A stretch of 64,000 bases of DNA from Microbacterium amylolyticum (GCF_011046975.1 NZ_CP049253.1:1054001-1118000), one strand, 5' to 3'; shown: positions 39,471 to 48,877, numbered from the stretch's first letter. A program made the numbers and translations. The notes: generated from the sequence alone by a model not told the origin.

Positions 39471-40588
39471 TTGACGGTGCGGGTGACGCGCGCGCCGATG
39501 CGCGTGACGATCTCGTAGTTGATCGTTCCTGCCGCTTCCGCCCAGTCACTCGCTGATGGTGCACCCGTTGTCGGATCTCCGAACAGCACCGCCTGGTCAC
39601 CGACACGCACCGGTGTGTCTCCGACATCGACAATGAATTGGTCCATTGCCACGCGCCCCGCCACCGTGAACCGGCGCCCGCCGATGCGCACCGGCCCAAC
39701 GCCGGAGGCCTGCCGCGGCACACCATCGGCATACCCCAGAGGAACCAGCGCGAACGTCGTCTCACGCTCCGACCGGTACTCGTATCCGTAGGAGGCGCCG
39801 TGTCCCGGGCCGACGCGACGCACGGCGGCAACACGTGCCCGCAACGTCATTGCCGGACGAAGGCCGAGCTGAGCGGATGAACGATCCTCAAACGGCGATA
39901 GCCCGTAGATCCCAATGCCCGCCCGCACCGCGTCAAAGCGCGCCTCCGGTAGCGCGATGGCCGCCGCCGTTGCGGCGAGGTGACGAAGACGTGGCTGCAG
40001 CCCGGCGTCATCGGCCTCGGCAAGCGCCCGCTCGAATTCGGCCACCTGATCGCGGTCATCGGCCATGCTCGTGCCGGACAGGTGACTGAAGATGCCCTCG
40101 ATCACAATGCGGCCCGCGGCTGCCAGACGCGCCGCCTCCGCAAACACCGCGGCGCGATCAGCGGGTGCGACGCCGTTGCGCCCCAGCCCCGTTTCGACCT
40201 TGATGTGGACAAGCGCCGGCTGCGTCTGCGCGTGTTCGGCGATCCGCAGCAGCTGATCGAGACTCGACACCCCGAGCTCGATTCCCTGAGCGATGGCGGG
40301 TCCGAAGGCGGTGTCCGGCGCATGCAGCCACGCAATAATCGGCGCATCAATTCCGGCGTCTCGCAGTCTCAGCGCCTCAGGGATTTCGGCAACGCCGATG
40401 CGCGTCGCCCCGCCGGCAATCGCGCCGCGCGCAGCCGTGACGGCACCGTGTCCGTATCCGTCAGCCTTCACAACGGCGATGAACTCGGTGGTCTTCGCCG
40501 CGGCTCGGAGCTGACGGACGTTGTGCTCGATCGCGCCGCGGTTGATGACCGCCTCGCGCATGATGCCGCGCGGCAACGAACCGGTCAT
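39464..40588 (-). CDS. alr: Alanine racemase
   Basis: 374 residues; PLP enzyme making D-alanine for peptidoglycan. The start ATG 40588 overlaps the acpS stop (ATGA) and has GGAGGG just upstream. The PLP lysine is in FIAVVKADGYGHG near residue 40. The second catalytic residue Tyr is in GHGASYGYEYRSE; PLGYADGVPR and AMDQFIVDVGD are conserved. The stop codon lies inside the 61-bp palindrome. Confidence 0.97.
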   Translation of the reverse strand: MTGSLPRGIMREAVINRGAIEHNVRQLRAAAKTTEFIAVVKADGYGHGAVTAARGAIAGGATRIGVAEIPEALRLRDAGIDAPIIAWLHAPDTAFGPAIAQGIELGVSSLDQLLRIAEHAQTQPALVHIKVETGLGRNGVAPADRAAVFAEAARLAAAGRIVIEGIFSHLSGTSMADDRDQVAEFERALAEADDAGLQPRLRHLAATAAAIALPEARFDAVRAGIGIYGLSPFEDRSSAQLGLRPAMTLRARVAAVRRVGPGHGASYGYEYRSERETTFALVPLGYADGVPRQASGVGPVRIGGRRFTVAGRVAMDQFIVDVGDTPVRVGDQAVLFGDPTTGAPSASDWAEAAGTINYEIVTRIGARVTRTVNS

Positions 40589-40941
40589 GAGCCCTCCAGA
40601 ACGACATAGGCCAGCGCAAGCCCGCCATCGTGTGACAGCGAGAGGTGGGTCTGTGTCACGCCCCGTTCTGCGAGAGTGCGGGCGGTTTCCCCGTCAACAA
40701 CATACGACGGCGCCTGCCGCTCACCGAGCCGCGGCACCTCGATCTCTTGCCAGAACACGCCCTCTGAGCCGCCGAGCGCTTTGATCAGCGCTTCTTTTGC
40801 GGCGTAGCGGGCGGCGAGGGAGCGCAGCGGGAGCTCGCGCTCGTGAGGAGTGAACAGGCGCTCCATGAGGCGGGGGGAACGGGCGATCTGTCCCTCGAAT
40901 CGCTCGATGTTGACCATGTCCACGCCAATTCCGACGATCAT
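40585..40941 (-). CDS. acpS: Holo-[acyl-carrier-protein] synthase
   Basis: 118 residues from ATG 40941 (MIVGIGVDMVNIERFEGQIA) with GAGAGG upstream; the longer frame to 41130 is not conserved. It transfers phosphopantetheine from CoA to acyl carrier protein. The Mg-binding Asp is in GIGVDMV and the Glu in ARYAAKEALIKAL. It overlaps alr and follows glmS by 121 bases. Confidence 0.95.
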   Translation of the reverse strand: MIVGIGVDMVNIERFEGQIARSPRLMERLFTPHERELPLRSLAARYAAKEALIKALGGSEGVFWQEIEVPRLGERQAPSYVVDGETARTLAERGVTQTHLSLSHDGGLALAYVVLEGS

Positions 40942-41062
40942 GATGCCCCTCTCCCGGCACGCCGACGATACTCCGCCCCGCGGTGATCCGAAAAGCCTGC
41001 TCCTCACGGCCCCGGACCGTTCACCTGTTCGGAGAGCGATCCGGATGCAAGACGAGAACCGT

Positions 41063-42916
41063 TTACTCGACGGTGACGGACTTGGCCAGGTTGCGCGGCT
41101 GATCCACGTCGAGACCCTTCGCCGTGGCAAGGCCCATGGCGTAGATGTGCAGCGGGACGACCGCGAGCAGCGGCTCGAACAGCGGTGCGGCCAGCGGAAT
41201 GCGCAGGACCTCGTCGGCGTGGGGCAGAACCGCCGAGTCGCCCTGTTCGGCGATGGCGATCACACGGGCGCCGCGTGCGCGGATCTCCTCGATGTTCGAG
41301 ACGACCTTGGCGTGCATCGTGGCGGAACCGCGCGGCGAAGGCACGACGACGAAAACGGGCTGGCCGGGCTCGATCAGCGCAATGGGACCGTGCTTGAGCT
41401 CGCCGGCGGCGAAGCCCTCGGCGTGGATGTAGGAGATTTCTTTCAGCTTGAGCGCACCCTCGAGCGCAATCGGATACCCAACGTGGCGGCCGAGGAACAG
41501 AACCGATCGTGTGTCCGCCATCCAGCGGGCGAGCTGTTCTGTGCGCTCCTGCTCGTTGTCGAGGATCCACTGGATCTTCTCGGGCAGCGACTCCAGCTGC
41601 TCGACGGCTTCCGCACCCACCTCGGGTGCCAGCGATCCGCGAATGCGTCCAACGTGAAGAGCGAGAAGGTACAGGGCGGTGATCTGCGCGACAAAAGCCT
41701 TCGTCGAGGCCACAGCGACCTCGGGGCCGGCGTGCGTGTACACAACGGCATCGGATTCGCGGGGAATCGTCGATCCCTGCGTATTGCAGATCGACAGCGT
41801 GCGCGCGCCGAGGCGGGACGCTTCTTTAACGGCCATCAGCGTGTCCATCGTCTCACCCGACTGGCTGATCGACACAACAAGCGTCTTCGCATCGACGATG
41901 GGATCGCGATAGCGGAACTCGTGCGCGAGTTCCACATCGACGGGGATGCGCGCCCACTTCTCGATCGCGTATTTTCCGACGAGGCCGGCGTAATAGGCCG
42001 TTCCGCACGCGAGGACGATGACGCGATCAATGCCGGAGAACAGCTCGTCCATCCCCTCGAGCTCGGGAATGACGATGTCATCGCCACTGATTCTTCCGAG
42101 CACGGTCTTGGCAACGGCCTCGGGCTCTTCCGAGACCTCCTTGGCCATAAAGCTCGACCATCCGCCCTTGTCGGCGGCTGCGGAGTCCCACGACACGTCG
42201 AAGGGCGTCGCCTCGACCGGATTGCCGTCGAAGTCACTGACGACAACGGAGTTCGGAGTGATCGTGACGATCTCGTCCTGACCGATCGCGAGAGCGCTCC
42301 GCGTGTGCTCAACGAAAGCGGCAACGTCGGAGCCGAGGAAGTTCTCGCCGTCGCCGAGGCCGATCACAAGGGGCGAGTTACGTCGCGCGCCGACGACAAC
42401 GCCGGGGCTGTCTTCGTGCATCGCCAGCAGCGTGAATGCGCCGTCGAGCCGGCTGACAACGGCGCGGAAGGCGGCCTCGAGGTCTCCGCCGGCCGTGCGG
42501 TACTCGCGGCCGAGCAGAACGGCTGCCACCTCGGTGTCGGTTTCGCTACGGAAGGAATACCCCTCGGCGATGAGCTCCTTCTTGAGCTCGGAAAAGTTCT
42601 CGATGATGCCGTTGTGGATCACCGCCAGGCGATCGTCATCGGCAAGGTGCGGGTGCGCGTTGTCGTCGGTCGGGCCGCCGTGCGTGGCCCAGCGTGTGTG
42701 ACCGATTCCCGTTGTTCCGGCGCCGAGCGGGGCCTCGTCGAGCGACTCGCGCAGGCGGGCAAGTTTACCCGCACGCTTGCGCATCCCGAGGGTTCCCCCT
42801 TCGTCGATAACAGCGATGCCCGCGGAGTCATATCCGCGGTATTCCAGGCGCGCGAGCCCGGAGACCAGAATGCTCTGACTCTCACGGGGTCCGACGTATC
42901 CGACGATGCCACACAT
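41063..42916 (-). CDS. glmS: Glutamine-fructose-6-phosphate aminotransferase
   Basis: 617 residues from ATG 42916 (MCGIVGYVGPRESQSILVSG); Cys2 is the glutaminase nucleophile. It makes glucosamine-6-phosphate for the cell wall. The N-terminal glutaminase (1-230) has ARLEYRGYDSAGIAV and GIGHTRWATHGGPTD. Two SIS isomerase domains follow (VLACGTAYYAGLVGKYAIEK, then VSISQSGETMDTL). The C-terminus DQPRNLAKSVTVE is invariant. TAGGAT ends 7 bases before the ATG, so there is no leader and no room for a glmS ribozyme. Confidence 0.98.
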   Translation of the reverse strand: MCGIVGYVGPRESQSILVSGLARLEYRGYDSAGIAVIDEGGTLGMRKRAGKLARLRESLDEAPLGAGTTGIGHTRWATHGGPTDDNAHPHLADDDRLAVIHNGIIENFSELKKELIAEGYSFRSETDTEVAAVLLGREYRTAGGDLEAAFRAVVSRLDGAFTLLAMHEDSPGVVVGARRNSPLVIGLGDGENFLGSDVAAFVEHTRSALAIGQDEIVTITPNSVVVSDFDGNPVEATPFDVSWDSAAADKGGWSSFMAKEVSEEPEAVAKTVLGRISGDDIVIPELEGMDELFSGIDRVIVLACGTAYYAGLVGKYAIEKWARIPVDVELAHEFRYRDPIVDAKTLVVSISQSGETMDTLMAVKEASRLGARTLSICNTQGSTIPRESDAVVYTHAGPEVAVASTKAFVAQITALYLLALHVGRIRGSLAPEVGAEAVEQLESLPEKIQWILDNEQERTEQLARWMADTRSVLFLGRHVGYPIALEGALKLKEISYIHAEGFAAGELKHGPIALIEPGQPVFVVVPSPRGSATMHAKVVSNIEEIRARGARVIAIAEQGDSAVLPHADEVLRIPLAAPLFEPLLAVVPLHIYAMGLATAKGLDVDQPRNLAKSVTVE

Positions 42917-42923
42917 GCGGGCA

Positions 42924-42929
42924 ATCCTA
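42924..42929 (-). promoter_or_regulatory. -10 box of a leaderless promoter (glmS)
   Basis: TAGGAT on the minus strand, 7 bases before ATG 42916. Confidence 0.5.
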
Positions 42930-43017
42930 TGTCCGCTCTGCTGACAAACGGGCGAGCGCCGCGATGTGCCCCCTCGCCGGACGATGAAAAGTGATCCGTG
43001 GAGCCGCCCTCCGCACG

Positions 43018-44619
43018 TCACGACGATCGCGAAGCATCATCCTCCGGCTGATAAATTCCCCGGCGGATGCCCTGAGCGACAGCATCTCTTCTCGTGTGTA
43101 CCCCCAGCTTGCGATAGATGCTCCGAGTTTGGCTACGAATGGTGTTGAGCGAAACCGCCATACGGTGCGCAATCGTCGACAAGCTATCTTCCGTCACAAG
43201 CGCCGCGAAAACTGTTGTCTCCCGCGGAGTCAGATGTACGCGTTCAACGGGCGCATACGTGTTATCGCCCCTGACCGGAAAAACAACTCCCGTCAACTCG
43301 CACAGGCGCGACATGATGCGCCGTTCGACCTGCAGGAACGCGTAGGCGTTCTGAGTCAACTCGTAGTATTCGTACGCATGGGAAAAAAGTGTGCCGGCGT
43401 CGTCGATCTCCCCGAGACAATACTGAGCAGCAGCAACGACAAGGAAGGCATCCAGCATGTCACGGTGAGAGGTGTCAACGCGATAGAGCAAGGGTGCCGC
43501 CACGCGTACCGCGTCACTGTATTCCTCCGCGCGAAGATGGATGCGCGCGGCGAGCACGCGGGCGGAATCTCGACCGGGAAACTGACGGAACAACTGCATC
43601 GCCGCTTCCCCCTCCCCCATGTCCAACAACAGCTCTGCCCGCGCGCTTCCGAGTATTCCTCCCGCAAGATGATGTAGTCGCGTGCTCGCCCCGTGCTCAC
43701 GAACACTGGCATCCAGCCGGGCAAGAGCTGCCGCGGGAGACCCGAACAACAGCCCGAAGCGTGCCTGTGCCGCCGCCGCGTATGGCCAAGGCTCGAACGT
43801 TCCGGAGTCACCGTCTAATGACCGCAGCGCCTCCCGCGCACCGGATTCGTCCAGAGCATCCATTGCCAAGTGCGCCGAGGCCAGTTGAGCAGGCACCATC
43901 AGCAACGGCTCCAACGTCGTCAAGGGGTCGCCACATCTCGCGACCTCTGCCAGCCAGGATTTCGCGTGTTCGCGTCGTCCTTCCAGAGCCGATAGCAATG
44001 CCGCCAACGCGGCCGCCCCCAGGCCTGCGAAGTGTCGGTAAGGGGGCTCGCCACGGGCTTCGTACGCGCATCGTGCGAGGACTGCGGCCGTTCGCATGTC
44101 GCCCTTGAGCGCGTTCGTGTACGCGCGCTGAAGCTCAAGCCAGCCCGGGCGCCGCCCACCGAGCTCCGACCACTGTTCAGAGCCGTCATTGGGCACCTCC
44201 GCAAGATATCCCGAGAGTCGCTTCGCGATGTCCTCCGCTAATCCGTAGTCGCCGCGCAAACGTGCGCCGATCAGGCCGATCACCCCTGCTTCAAGCATGT
44301 CGGACGGGTGAGAATGAGTTTCGAAATTTGCGGCGAAGCGTGCCCCGTAGTTCACGTAGAAGACCAGCAAGCCCCGCCAAGCCGTGCTTCGATCATCGTC
44401 ACTGAGGTACAGGGCATGGTGCGCCGCGAGAAGGATCCTCGGATGCTTCTCCAGCATGCCTTTGGGAAGCTTCCCCGCAAATGCCAGAAGTTCGTTCCCG
44501 TACGCTGCGGGCAACTCGTACCACAGCCGATCGCTCAGCCGTTCAAGTTCCGCGACGTCGCCACGTGTCGCGGCGCGAGCGATCTCGTCCGGCCTCGCTC
44601 GTTTCGAAGTACGCGCCAT
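43018..44619 (-). CDS. LuxR-type transcriptional regulator with a helical-repeat sensor region
   Basis: 533 residues from ATG 44619 (MARTSKRARPDEIARAATRG), with GGGGG 5 bases upstream. Residues about 460-520 form a LuxR/GerE helix-turn-helix (VHLTPRETTVFAALVTEDSL, then MAVSLNTIRSQTRSIYRKLG). The preceding 440 residues are Ala/Leu/Arg-rich helical repeats, TPR-like, resembling the C-terminal half of MalT/LAL regulators, but no Walker A motif is present. It may therefore bind a protein or small ligand rather than use ATP. It lies downstream of the VWA gene on the same strand, 115 bases apart, between glmS and coaA. Targets are unknown; the VWA gene and the nearby pilus cluster are candidates. 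Confidence 0.82.
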   Translation of the reverse strand: MARTSKRARPDEIARAATRGDVAELERLSDRLWYELPAAYGNELLAFAGKLPKGMLEKHPRILLAAHHALYLSDDDRSTAWRGLLVFYVNYGARFAANFETHSHPSDMLEAGVIGLIGARLRGDYGLAEDIAKRLSGYLAEVPNDGSEQWSELGGRRPGWLELQRAYTNALKGDMRTAAVLARCAYEARGEPPYRHFAGLGAAALAALLSALEGRREHAKSWLAEVARCGDPLTTLEPLLMVPAQLASAHLAMDALDESGAREALRSLDGDSGTFEPWPYAAAAQARFGLLFGSPAAALARLDASVREHGASTRLHHLAGGILGSARAELLLDMGEGEAAMQLFRQFPGRDSARVLAARIHLRAEEYSDAVRVAAPLLYRVDTSHRDMLDAFLVVAAAQYCLGEIDDAGTLFSHAYEYYELTQNAYAFLQVERRIMSRLCELTGVVFPVRGDNTYAPVERVHLTPRETTVFAALVTEDSLSTIAHRMAVSLNTIRSQTRSIYRKLGVHTRRDAVAQGIRRGIYQPEDDASRSS

Positions 44620-44734
44620 TACGCCCCCGTTATTTTTCTTCTCATATCGTTGCGCGCAAATCGGTCGTCCTTCGGCCCAGGTGTTCTCTCCCACCGAGCA
44701 CGTTTCGCGCGGTCCGATGTCTTCTGGTGTCGCC

Positions 44735-46408
44735 TTACCCGCCGCAATCTGGGCGACAGGCTCGTTGCGTCACCGCCTCCATAAGAACCTGGGCGATATC
44801 CGTTGGATGCAGTGCGTGGTAAGCAGCGCCTCCCGTTGCCTCGGCAATTTGCGTGAGAACCTGCTGATCGGTGTCGGGGCCGTATCCAACGGCGATCACC
44901 ACGACGGGATTCTCGGGGTCGTGCAGGACGTGAAGTTCGTCGAGGAGCTCGGGAAGCTCCACCCCAATATGGTCTTCGTTGACGCCGTCTGTATTGAGCA
45001 GAATCAGATTCACCTTGTCAGGTTCGTAGGACTCTCGCATAAATCTCATGGCGTCCAAGACCGTGTCGTAGAGCCCCGTGCCTCCCACGACGCGGTGTTC
45101 GAGGTCGCGCGCCGTGTCGATCGTGAGTTGCCGGTGCTGCGGATCGCCAAGCGATCCGAACGAAACGATTTCTTCCCAGGGCTTGTCGCCGTCGCGCCCG
45201 CTGGAGAAAATCCACGTCGCCATATCGGTGTTGTCCGGAAGCGCGTTGACGGCAAGAACTGCGGCCTCGGAAAAGAGATCAATTCGCCGAGTATTCCCTC
45301 CCACCACATCGTTCATCGATCCCGACACATCGATGACGGACAACATTCGAGACGGCGCTGTGAGCTGGCCCCAGGTGTCGAGGACATCGATATGAGATTC
45401 GGCGCTCACCGGAACGATCACCTCGTTCTCGGCCATGTGGTGAGCCTGCCCGGACGCATCGCGGAACCCGTGCTCTGCAAGCAGCTCAGGGGACGCATGG
45501 ATGGCTTCTATCAGCACCCCGAGTGCGTGGCTCGTGTCGTCGGAGACATTGTCTGCGGTAGCGAGGGGCACAGCGGACGCGGTGGAGACATCGGGATGAT
45601 AAACGGAAACAAGCGGAGTAGGGGCGCCATCGGAGTATGCCCGCACCATTTGCTCCGTGGTGATGGCGATTGTCGGCCGGTCCGACTCCGAAACGGCTTC
45701 GAGCCCATCCTGCGATGCGTCCACCATATTGCTGTGAAGCCTCATGACCAGTGCGGTAAAGGCCGTGAAGTCGTCACCGACAGCGTGCTGGAGAGCAGAC
45801 AGCGCCGCGACGCTCGCAGCGGCGCCAGCCGGATCCGGTAGCACAACAGAGACGATCCCATCGCTGATGCCTTGCCAAGTGACCTCCAGCGTTTCGAGGG
45901 CCATCGCGGTGGATTCCGTCCCCGCGAGCACAATCGGTGTGCTTGCCACGACGTCACGCGTGGTGACGGTGATTTCTTCCCCCGAGACATTGGCCAGTTC
46001 TTCCGCACGAAGCAGCCACAGATCCGAATCGGGGACCCACGCATCAAACTCGAGGTCTTGCCCTGCGCCAAGCCGCACCGCGGTGTGATCGCTGTCCTCC
46101 TCGACGATGTCAACGCTGATGCAGTCGTTCTCACGGACCTTCGCCGCGATGTGTTCGAGTGCGCCCGCGATCTTCGGATCTGCGACAACACGGACGCTGT
46201 CGCGGGCCTCACAGGACTCGGCCGCTGCGACTGCGCCCACCGGCTGCTCGCCGACCCCGTGTGTGAGCAGCTTGCTGACGATCACGATGGCGGCGACAAC
46301 CAGCAGCACGTTGAGTGCAGTCAAGGCCGCTAACTGCAAGCGCTTACCAAAGCTCTTCGTCGGAGTTTCCGCAACTCCGGCGCCTCCGAAGTGAAGACTG
46401 GACTGCAT
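44735..46408 (-). CDS. Membrane-anchored substrate-binding-like and VWA-domain protein
   Basis: 557 residues from ATG 46408 (MQSSLHFGGAGVAETPTKSF), with GGAG 11 bases upstream; an ATG at 46429 is an alternative. A basic stretch and one helix at about 25-46 (LTALNVLLVVAAIVIVSKLL) anchor the protein, leaving the rest outside. Residues 66-340 resemble an extracellular solute-binding fold (FDAWVPDSDLWLLRAEEL, then TPIVLAGTESTAMALETLEV). Residues about 353-550 form a von Willebrand A domain with an intact MIDAS: DVSGS at 360-364, the Thr of VGGTGLYDT and the Asp of LLNTDGVNED. It ends in CRPDCGG. A metal-dependent adhesin or assembly role is plausible but unproven. Confidence 0.8.
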   Translation of the reverse strand: MQSSLHFGGAGVAETPTKSFGKRLQLAALTALNVLLVVAAIVIVSKLLTHGVGEQPVGAVAAAESCEARDSVRVVADPKIAGALEHIAAKVRENDCISVDIVEEDSDHTAVRLGAGQDLEFDAWVPDSDLWLLRAEELANVSGEEITVTTRDVVASTPIVLAGTESTAMALETLEVTWQGISDGIVSVVLPDPAGAAASVAALSALQHAVGDDFTAFTALVMRLHSNMVDASQDGLEAVSESDRPTIAITTEQMVRAYSDGAPTPLVSVYHPDVSTASAVPLATADNVSDDTSHALGVLIEAIHASPELLAEHGFRDASGQAHHMAENEVIVPVSAESHIDVLDTWGQLTAPSRMLSVIDVSGSMNDVVGGNTRRIDLFSEAAVLAVNALPDNTDMATWIFSSGRDGDKPWEEIVSFGSLGDPQHRQLTIDTARDLEHRVVGGTGLYDTVLDAMRFMRESYEPDKVNLILLNTDGVNEDHIGVELPELLDELHVLHDPENPVVVIAVGYGPDTDQQVLTQIAEATGGAAYHALHPTDIAQVLMEAVTQRACRPDCGG

Positions 46409-46603
46409 CGCTATCAGATCTCCGTTGCACATAGGCGATGTTGTTCCAACAGGCCACACTGCGCTGTTGATCAGGGATTATCAGTAGCTACTATACACAC
46501 AGCCATCTCTCAGATGGGTGCTCGCACGCCGCACCTGTCGCGACGAACCCTGGGCTCAGGCAACAAGAACCGGCTTCCCTGAGAGCAGGAAGCATCTCCC
46601 CCT

Positions 46604-46616
46604 GTGAACGGTTCAC
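46604..46616. promoter_or_regulatory. 13-bp palindrome upstream of the VWA gene
   Basis: GTGAAC G GTTCAC, a perfect inverted repeat 12 bases from the LacI-type site. It may be a second operator; the binding protein is unknown. Confidence 0.35.
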
Positions 46617-46626
46617 GCGCATAAGG

Positions 46627-46640
46627 CGTAAACGCTTACA
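46627..46640. promoter_or_regulatory. LacI-type operator upstream of the VWA gene
   Basis: cGTAAACGCTTACa has the central CG and the AARCGYTT core of LacI/GalR-family operators. It lies about 220 bases upstream of the VWA gene and past the 3' end of coaA. The 286-base gap 46409-46694 also holds an AT-richer stretch (46480-46500) that could contain the VWA promoter, but I cannot fix the boxes. Confidence 0.5.
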
Positions 46641-46660
46641 TACAAATGAAATATGACAAC

Positions 46661-46678
46661 GACGCCCCGAGGGGCATC
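46661..46678 (-). terminator. Hairpin terminator after coaA
   Basis: 8-bp stem with one mismatch and a 2-base loop, followed on the minus strand by the T-rich GTTGTCATATTTCATTTG. Confidence 0.6.
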
Positions 46679-46694
46679 GAGCGGCGGCCGTGAG

Positions 46695-47639
46695 CTACAG
46701 CTTGCGCAGCAGAACCGACTCGACCGAATGGTCGATCCCCTTGCGGAGCACCAGCGTTGCACGATGCTTCGTAGGTTCGACGTTCTCGATCAGGTTCGGC
46801 AAGTTGATGTCGCGCCAGATGCCACGGGCCGTTTCCACGGCCTCGGCATCAGAAAGATGCGCGAACACGTTAAAGTACGACGCGGGATTCGAAAAGGCTC
46901 CCTGACGCAGCTGAAGAAAGCGGTCGATGTACCACCGCTCAATATGCGCACGGTCGGCATCAACGAACACCGTAAAATCGAAAAGATCGCTGACGGCAAC
47001 ATCATTCGGAGCGGGTGGCGGCTGCAGCACGTTGAGCCCCTCAATGATGAGGATATCCGGTTGGCGCACAACAACCGACGCGTCGTTCATGATGTCGTAC
47101 TTCATGTGCGAGTAGAACGGAGCTCGTACTTCGGCTTCGCCTGACTTCACGCGCGTCACAAAGTCGACAAGGGCTCGCCGATCGTATGACTCAGGAAAAC
47201 CTTTGCGGTTCATCAACCCACGGCGCTCCAGCTCGGCATTCGAGTAGAGAAACCCGTCCGTCGTCACAAGTTCGACGCGCGGCGTTTCCGACCATCGGCT
47301 GGTGAGTTCGCGGAGAAGACGGGCAACCGTTGATTTTCCGACGGCAACGGACCCTGCGACGCCAACGACGAATGGGATGCGCGGCTGGTCTTCGCCCAGA
47401 AAGGCACCGACTTCTCTGCCGATTTCTCGGGTGCCGCGGGCCCAGCCGCTCAGCAGTCGACTGATGGGCAGATACACATCGCGTACTTCTGCCGGCGATA
47501 GTCGGTCACCGATACCGCGGATCTGAACAACCTCTTGCTCCGTCAGGGGCTGTTCCATCCCCCGCGCGAGCCGCGCCCACTCCGCGCGAGGAATGTCGCG
47601 GTAGAGCGATAGCTGCAGGGCTGAGCTTGCGGGGGTCAT
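46695..47639 (-). CDS. coaA: Type I pantothenate kinase
   Basis: 314 residues from ATG 47639 (MTPASSALQLSLYRDIPRAE). TACGAT ends 7 bases upstream, so this ATG, not the one at 47648, is the likely leaderless start. Phosphorylates pantothenate, the first step to CoA. P-loop VGVAGSVAVGKSTVARLLRE. VELVTTDGFLYSNAELERRG and RKGFPESYDRRALVDF are family signatures. In relatives coaA and glmS are usually neighbours; here two accessory genes separate them. Confidence 0.97.
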   Translation of the reverse strand: MTPASSALQLSLYRDIPRAEWARLARGMEQPLTEQEVVQIRGIGDRLSPAEVRDVYLPISRLLSGWARGTREIGREVGAFLGEDQPRIPFVVGVAGSVAVGKSTVARLLRELTSRWSETPRVELVTTDGFLYSNAELERRGLMNRKGFPESYDRRALVDFVTRVKSGEAEVRAPFYSHMKYDIMNDASVVVRQPDILIIEGLNVLQPPPAPNDVAVSDLFDFTVFVDADRAHIERWYIDRFLQLRQGAFSNPASYFNVFAHLSDAEAVETARGIWRDINLPNLIENVEPTKHRATLVLRKGIDHSVESVLLRKL

Positions 47640-47646
47640 CCGCAAC

Positions 47647-47652
47647 ATCGTA
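47647..47652 (-). promoter_or_regulatory. -10 box of a leaderless promoter (coaA)
   Basis: TACGAT on the minus strand, 7 bases before ATG 47639. Confidence 0.45.
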
Positions 47653-47766
47653 CCGGCAATGCCGCACCGGTCCTTTTGGGATGGGCCTCACAGTGATCTG
47701 TCCCTTCGCGTACTCCGCGCAACGACATGGATGGTTGGTTGGGAACCATCGTCACCAGCGAGGCGG

Positions 47767-47772
47767 TACGGT
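47767..47772 (+). promoter_or_regulatory. -10 box of a leaderless promoter (Ppx/GppA)
   Basis: TACGGT ends 6 bases before ATG 47779. Confidence 0.45.
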
Positions 47773-47778
47773 TTCCCC

Positions 47779-48708
47779 ATGCGACTCGGGGTTCTTGACA
47801 TCGGTTCCAACACCGTGCACTTGCTCGTCGCCGATGCCAGGCCAGGCGGCCGCCCTCTCGCAACGACGAGCTCAAAAAAGATGCTCAAGCTGATGAGGTT
47901 CATCGACGAACACGGCGCGATCTCCGACGAAGGCCTCGCGGCGCTCGTGAAGTCCGTCAAAAAAGCGAAGAAGGCTGCCGCCAAGGAAGGCGTCGAAGAA
48001 CTGCTGGCGACGGCAACGAGCGCCGTGCGGGAGGCGGCGAATGGCCCCAAGGTGATCAAGAAGATCGAAAAGGTGCTTGGTCAGCCGCTGCAAGTACTCG
48101 GGGGCACGGAGGAGGCACGATTTACCTTTCTCGCGATCCGCCGCTGGTTCGGGTGGTCAGCGGGCCAGATCCTCATGTTTGACATCGGTGGCGGATCCCT
48201 CGAAATCGCCGGCGGCTCGGAAGAACTACCTGAACTGGCTGAGTCGGTTCAGCTGGGCGCGGGACGCATGACGGTCGCGTACCTCGACAAAGACCCCGCC
48301 GGCGATGAACGCATCGCGAAGCTGGAGGAACACGCCGCTCAGGTGTTGGAACCCCTCGCAAAGAGCTTTCACACGCTTCCTCAGCCTGACCACGTCGTTG
48401 GCTCGAGCAAGACGGTGCGCTCCCTGTCGCGGCTTGTGGGCTATAGACGCCCGGGCTGGTCGGGCATGGAGAGGTGGGTGCTCCCACGCGCCGCGCTTGG
48501 CGCATGGATTCCCGTACTCGGACGCATCCCGGCCGAAGCGCGACAGGAGCTCCCAGGAATCACCGCCGACCGTACGTTCCAGATCACGGCGGGCGCCGTC
48601 GTGCTCCACGAAGCGATGAAGGCAATGGATGTTGAAGAGCTCGAGGTCAGCCCCTGGGCGCTTCGCGAAGGCGTTCTGCTGCGCTATATCGAAGACCTGG
48701 GGTGGTGA
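47779..48708 (+). CDS. Ppx/GppA-family phosphatase
   Basis: 309 residues from ATG 47779. Ribonuclease-H-like ASKHA fold: phosphate-1 motif MRLGVLDIGSNTVHLLVADA, then ATATSAVREAANG, and phosphate-2 motif MFDIGGGSLEIAGGSEELPE. The family contains exopolyphosphatases and pppGpp phosphohydrolases. At this short length, without the C-terminal HD part of E. coli Ppx, it resembles the mycobacterial Ppx1-type proteins. Which substrate is used cannot be told. Divergent from coaA, convergent with the amylase gene. Confidence 0.9.
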   Translation: MRLGVLDIGSNTVHLLVADARPGGRPLATTSSKKMLKLMRFIDEHGAISDEGLAALVKSVKKAKKAAAKEGVEELLATATSAVREAANGPKVIKKIEKVLGQPLQVLGGTEEARFTFLAIRRWFGWSAGQILMFDIGGGSLEIAGGSEELPELAESVQLGAGRMTVAYLDKDPAGDERIAKLEEHAAQVLEPLAKSFHTLPQPDHVVGSSKTVRSLSRLVGYRRPGWSGMERWVLPRAALGAWIPVLGRIPAEARQELPGITADRTFQITAGAVVLHEAMKAMDVEELEVSPWALREGVLLRYIEDLGW

Positions 48709-48825
48709 CGCCCCAGGTCGCATCGTTCTCTGCTCCGCGCCGCCATACGTGCGCGGCCGACAGTCTGCGCCCCGACAGCATCGGGCTGTTCCGACGTTCG
48801 GTCGGTGTCACGCTCTGACCCGTAA

Positions 48826-48872
48826 CAGGGGGACGACGCCTCGAGGTGTACTCGAAAGCGCCGCCCCCCCTG
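48826..48872. terminator. Long imperfect hairpin after the amylase gene
   Basis: Arms beginning CAGGGGG and ending CCCCCTG, with G-U pairs and a bulge, enclose an inner CGAG/CTCG loop. It sits between the convergent ppx-like and amylase stops and is the likely end of the pilus-amylase transcript. The rest of 48709-48877 shows nothing else. Confidence 0.65.
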
Positions 48873-48877
48873 CTTGA

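Noticed and set aside
40850..42994. Plus-strand reading frame (714 residues)
   Set aside because: Antisense to glmS and acpS; no start signal and no domain.
42917..43017. Possible glmS ribozyme upstream of glmS
   Set aside because: A -10 box 7 bases before the ATG leaves no leader, and the 101-base gap shows no ribozyme core.
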